Shown one piece after another: positions 63,417 to 64,000 of a DNA stretch of 64,000 nucleotides. A model generated the notes under the pieces. It had not been told where the DNA came from, did no database searches, and was given only the letters and a program-made list of their open reading frames with translations. The DNA is taken from contig NZ_CP059493.1 in NCBI RefSeq assembly GCF_014042015.1, positions 1,984,001 to 2,048,000 on the forward strand, read 5' to 3'. The DNA comes from Actinotalea sp. JY-7876. GTDB lineage: Bacteria; Actinomycetota; Actinomycetes; Actinomycetales; Cellulomonadaceae. The translations under genes were made by a program, and so were the position numbers. Positions within the stretch are counted from its first letter, which is position 1. The number at the start of each line of letters is the position of its first letter.

Positions 63417-63419
63417 CGT
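63414..63419 (+). promoter_or_regulatory. -10 element of lipB, overlapping the marR stop codon
   Basis: TAGCGT with a 6-base spacer to ATG 63426; its TAG is the marR stop. Confidence 0.55.
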
Positions 63420-63425
63420 CGCTCC

Positions 63426-64000
63426 ATGGACGTCGTGAGCCTGGACCTGGGCCGGCGCCTGGTCGACTACCACGAGGCGTGGGACCGCCAGCGCGCCGTG
63501 CACGCCGAGGTCGCGGACGGCGCGGCGCCCGACACGCTCCTGCTGGTCGAGCACGAGAGCGTCTACACCGCCGGCCGGCGCACCGCGTCGTGGGACCGGC
63601 CCGTCGACGGCACGCCGGTGGTCGACGTCGACCGCGGCGGGCGCATCACCTGGCACGGGCCCGGCCAGCTCGTCGCCTACCCGGTGGTCCGGCTCGCCGA
63701 GCCGGTCGACGTCGTCGCCTACGTGCGGGCGCTCGAGCAGGCCGTCATCGACACGTGCGCGGACCTCGGGCTGGCCGCGGTGCGCGTCGACGGCCGGTCC
63801 GGCGTCTGGTTCCCCGCCGACGATCGGGGCCGGCGCGACCGCAAGGTGGCCGCGATCGGCGTGCGCGTGGCGCGCGGCGTGACGATGCACGGGCTCGCGC
63901 TCAACTGCGACGCCGACCTCGCCTCGTTCGGGCGGATCGTGCCGTGCGGCATCGACGACGCCGACGTGACCACCCTGAGCGCCGAGACCGGGCGCCGCGT
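63426..64000 (+). CDS. lipB: Octanoyltransferase LipB (partial, runs off the window)
   Basis: First 191 codons. Moves octanoyl from acyl carrier protein to lipoyl domains, here presumably those of the E2 encoded 6 kb upstream. The motif [17 protein letters not shown], the catalytic lysine in RKVAAIGV and the acyl-binding cysteine in VPCGIDD are all present. The C-terminal end lies beyond position 64000. Synteny predicts lipA next. Confidence 0.94.
   Translation, partial: MDVVSLDLGRRLVDYHEAWDRQRAVHAEVADGAAPDTLLLVEHESVYTAGRRTASWDRPVDGTPVVDVDRGGRITWHGPGQLVAYPVVRLAEPVDVVAYVRALEQAVIDTCADLGLAAVRVDGRSGVWFPADDRGRRDRKVAAIGVRVARGVTMHGLALNCDADLASFGRIVPCGIDDADVTTLSAETGRR

Noticed and set aside
1-64000. 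CRISPR arrays, insertion sequences, prophage, tRNA or rRNA genes
   Set aside because: No regularly spaced repeats, transposase or integrase motifs, or recognisable tRNA/rRNA sequences were seen. A dedicated tRNA scan was not possible here.

Overview
The window is high-GC chromosomal DNA from an actinobacterium, most likely a member of the Micrococcales near Cellulomonadaceae or Promicromonosporaceae. This is inferred from gene content, GTG/ATG start usage and gene order; no rRNA or other phylogenetic marker is present. I found no mobile element, phage gene, tRNA, rRNA or CRISPR array. Most of the window matches, as I remember it, the gene order of the Mycobacterium tuberculosis segment Rv2173-Rv2217: a polyprenyl synthase, the Rv2175c-type DNA-binding protein, a PknL-type kinase, class II DAHP synthase, PlsC, FadD15, a DnaQ/GIY-YIG nuclease, trpD, ctaE-qcrCAB, ctaF/ctaC, an ErpA-type Fe-S protein, glycerate kinase, leucyl aminopeptidase, the E2 acyltransferase gene, a TIGR01777 epimerase and lipB.

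Layout. 0-5 kb: isoprenoid synthase, Rv2175c-like regulator, a secreted LysM/transglycosylase with a candidate MtrA box upstream, and a PASTA kinase. 5-12 kb: aroG and PPi-dependent phosphofructokinase (overlapping by 4 bp), acyltransferase, glucokinase and acyl-CoA synthetase. 12-16.6 kb: nuclease, stand-alone Lrp ligand domain, trpD and a degenerate receiver. 16.7-25.4 kb: the bc1-aa3 respiratory supercomplex (ctaE-qcrCAB on plus, ctaCDF on minus) flanking sodA and a gap with two copies of a ~53-bp palindromic repeat. 25.5-30.5 kb: a sulfur/Fe-S/NAD group, namely a cysteine-desulfurase-like protein with no lysine at all, TusA, ErpA, glycerate kinase, nadA and a thioesterase.

30.6-51.2 kb looks like a lineage-specific insertion into the conserved backbone. 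It holds a 1147-residue protein joining a K+-channel-like pore to two FUSC domains; a complete urease operon plus urea transporter; a lysine-less ABC-ATPase-like protein paired with a YhgE/Pip protein; a dual FluC fluoride channel; and assorted enzymes including pyrD. The urease operon has no ureE. Between ureA and ureB it instead carries a CbiX-type chelatase-fold protein ending in a tail with 12 histidines in 31 residues, which I propose as the nickel-delivery factor. This is the strongest candidate for an undescribed system here. 51.6-64 kb returns to the backbone: pepA, lpd, the E2 gene, the epimerase, a lysine-free pseudokinase, an oxidoreductase/MMPL/MarR group and the start of lipB.

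Across the window about 21 genes have a TAnnnT hexamer (CATAAT for ctaE) ending exactly 6 or 7 bases before the start codon, the signature of leaderless transcription. I used it to choose many start codons. Operons are tightly packed, with ATGA, GTGA or TGATG overlaps in cta, qcr, ure, fluC, tusA and nadA.
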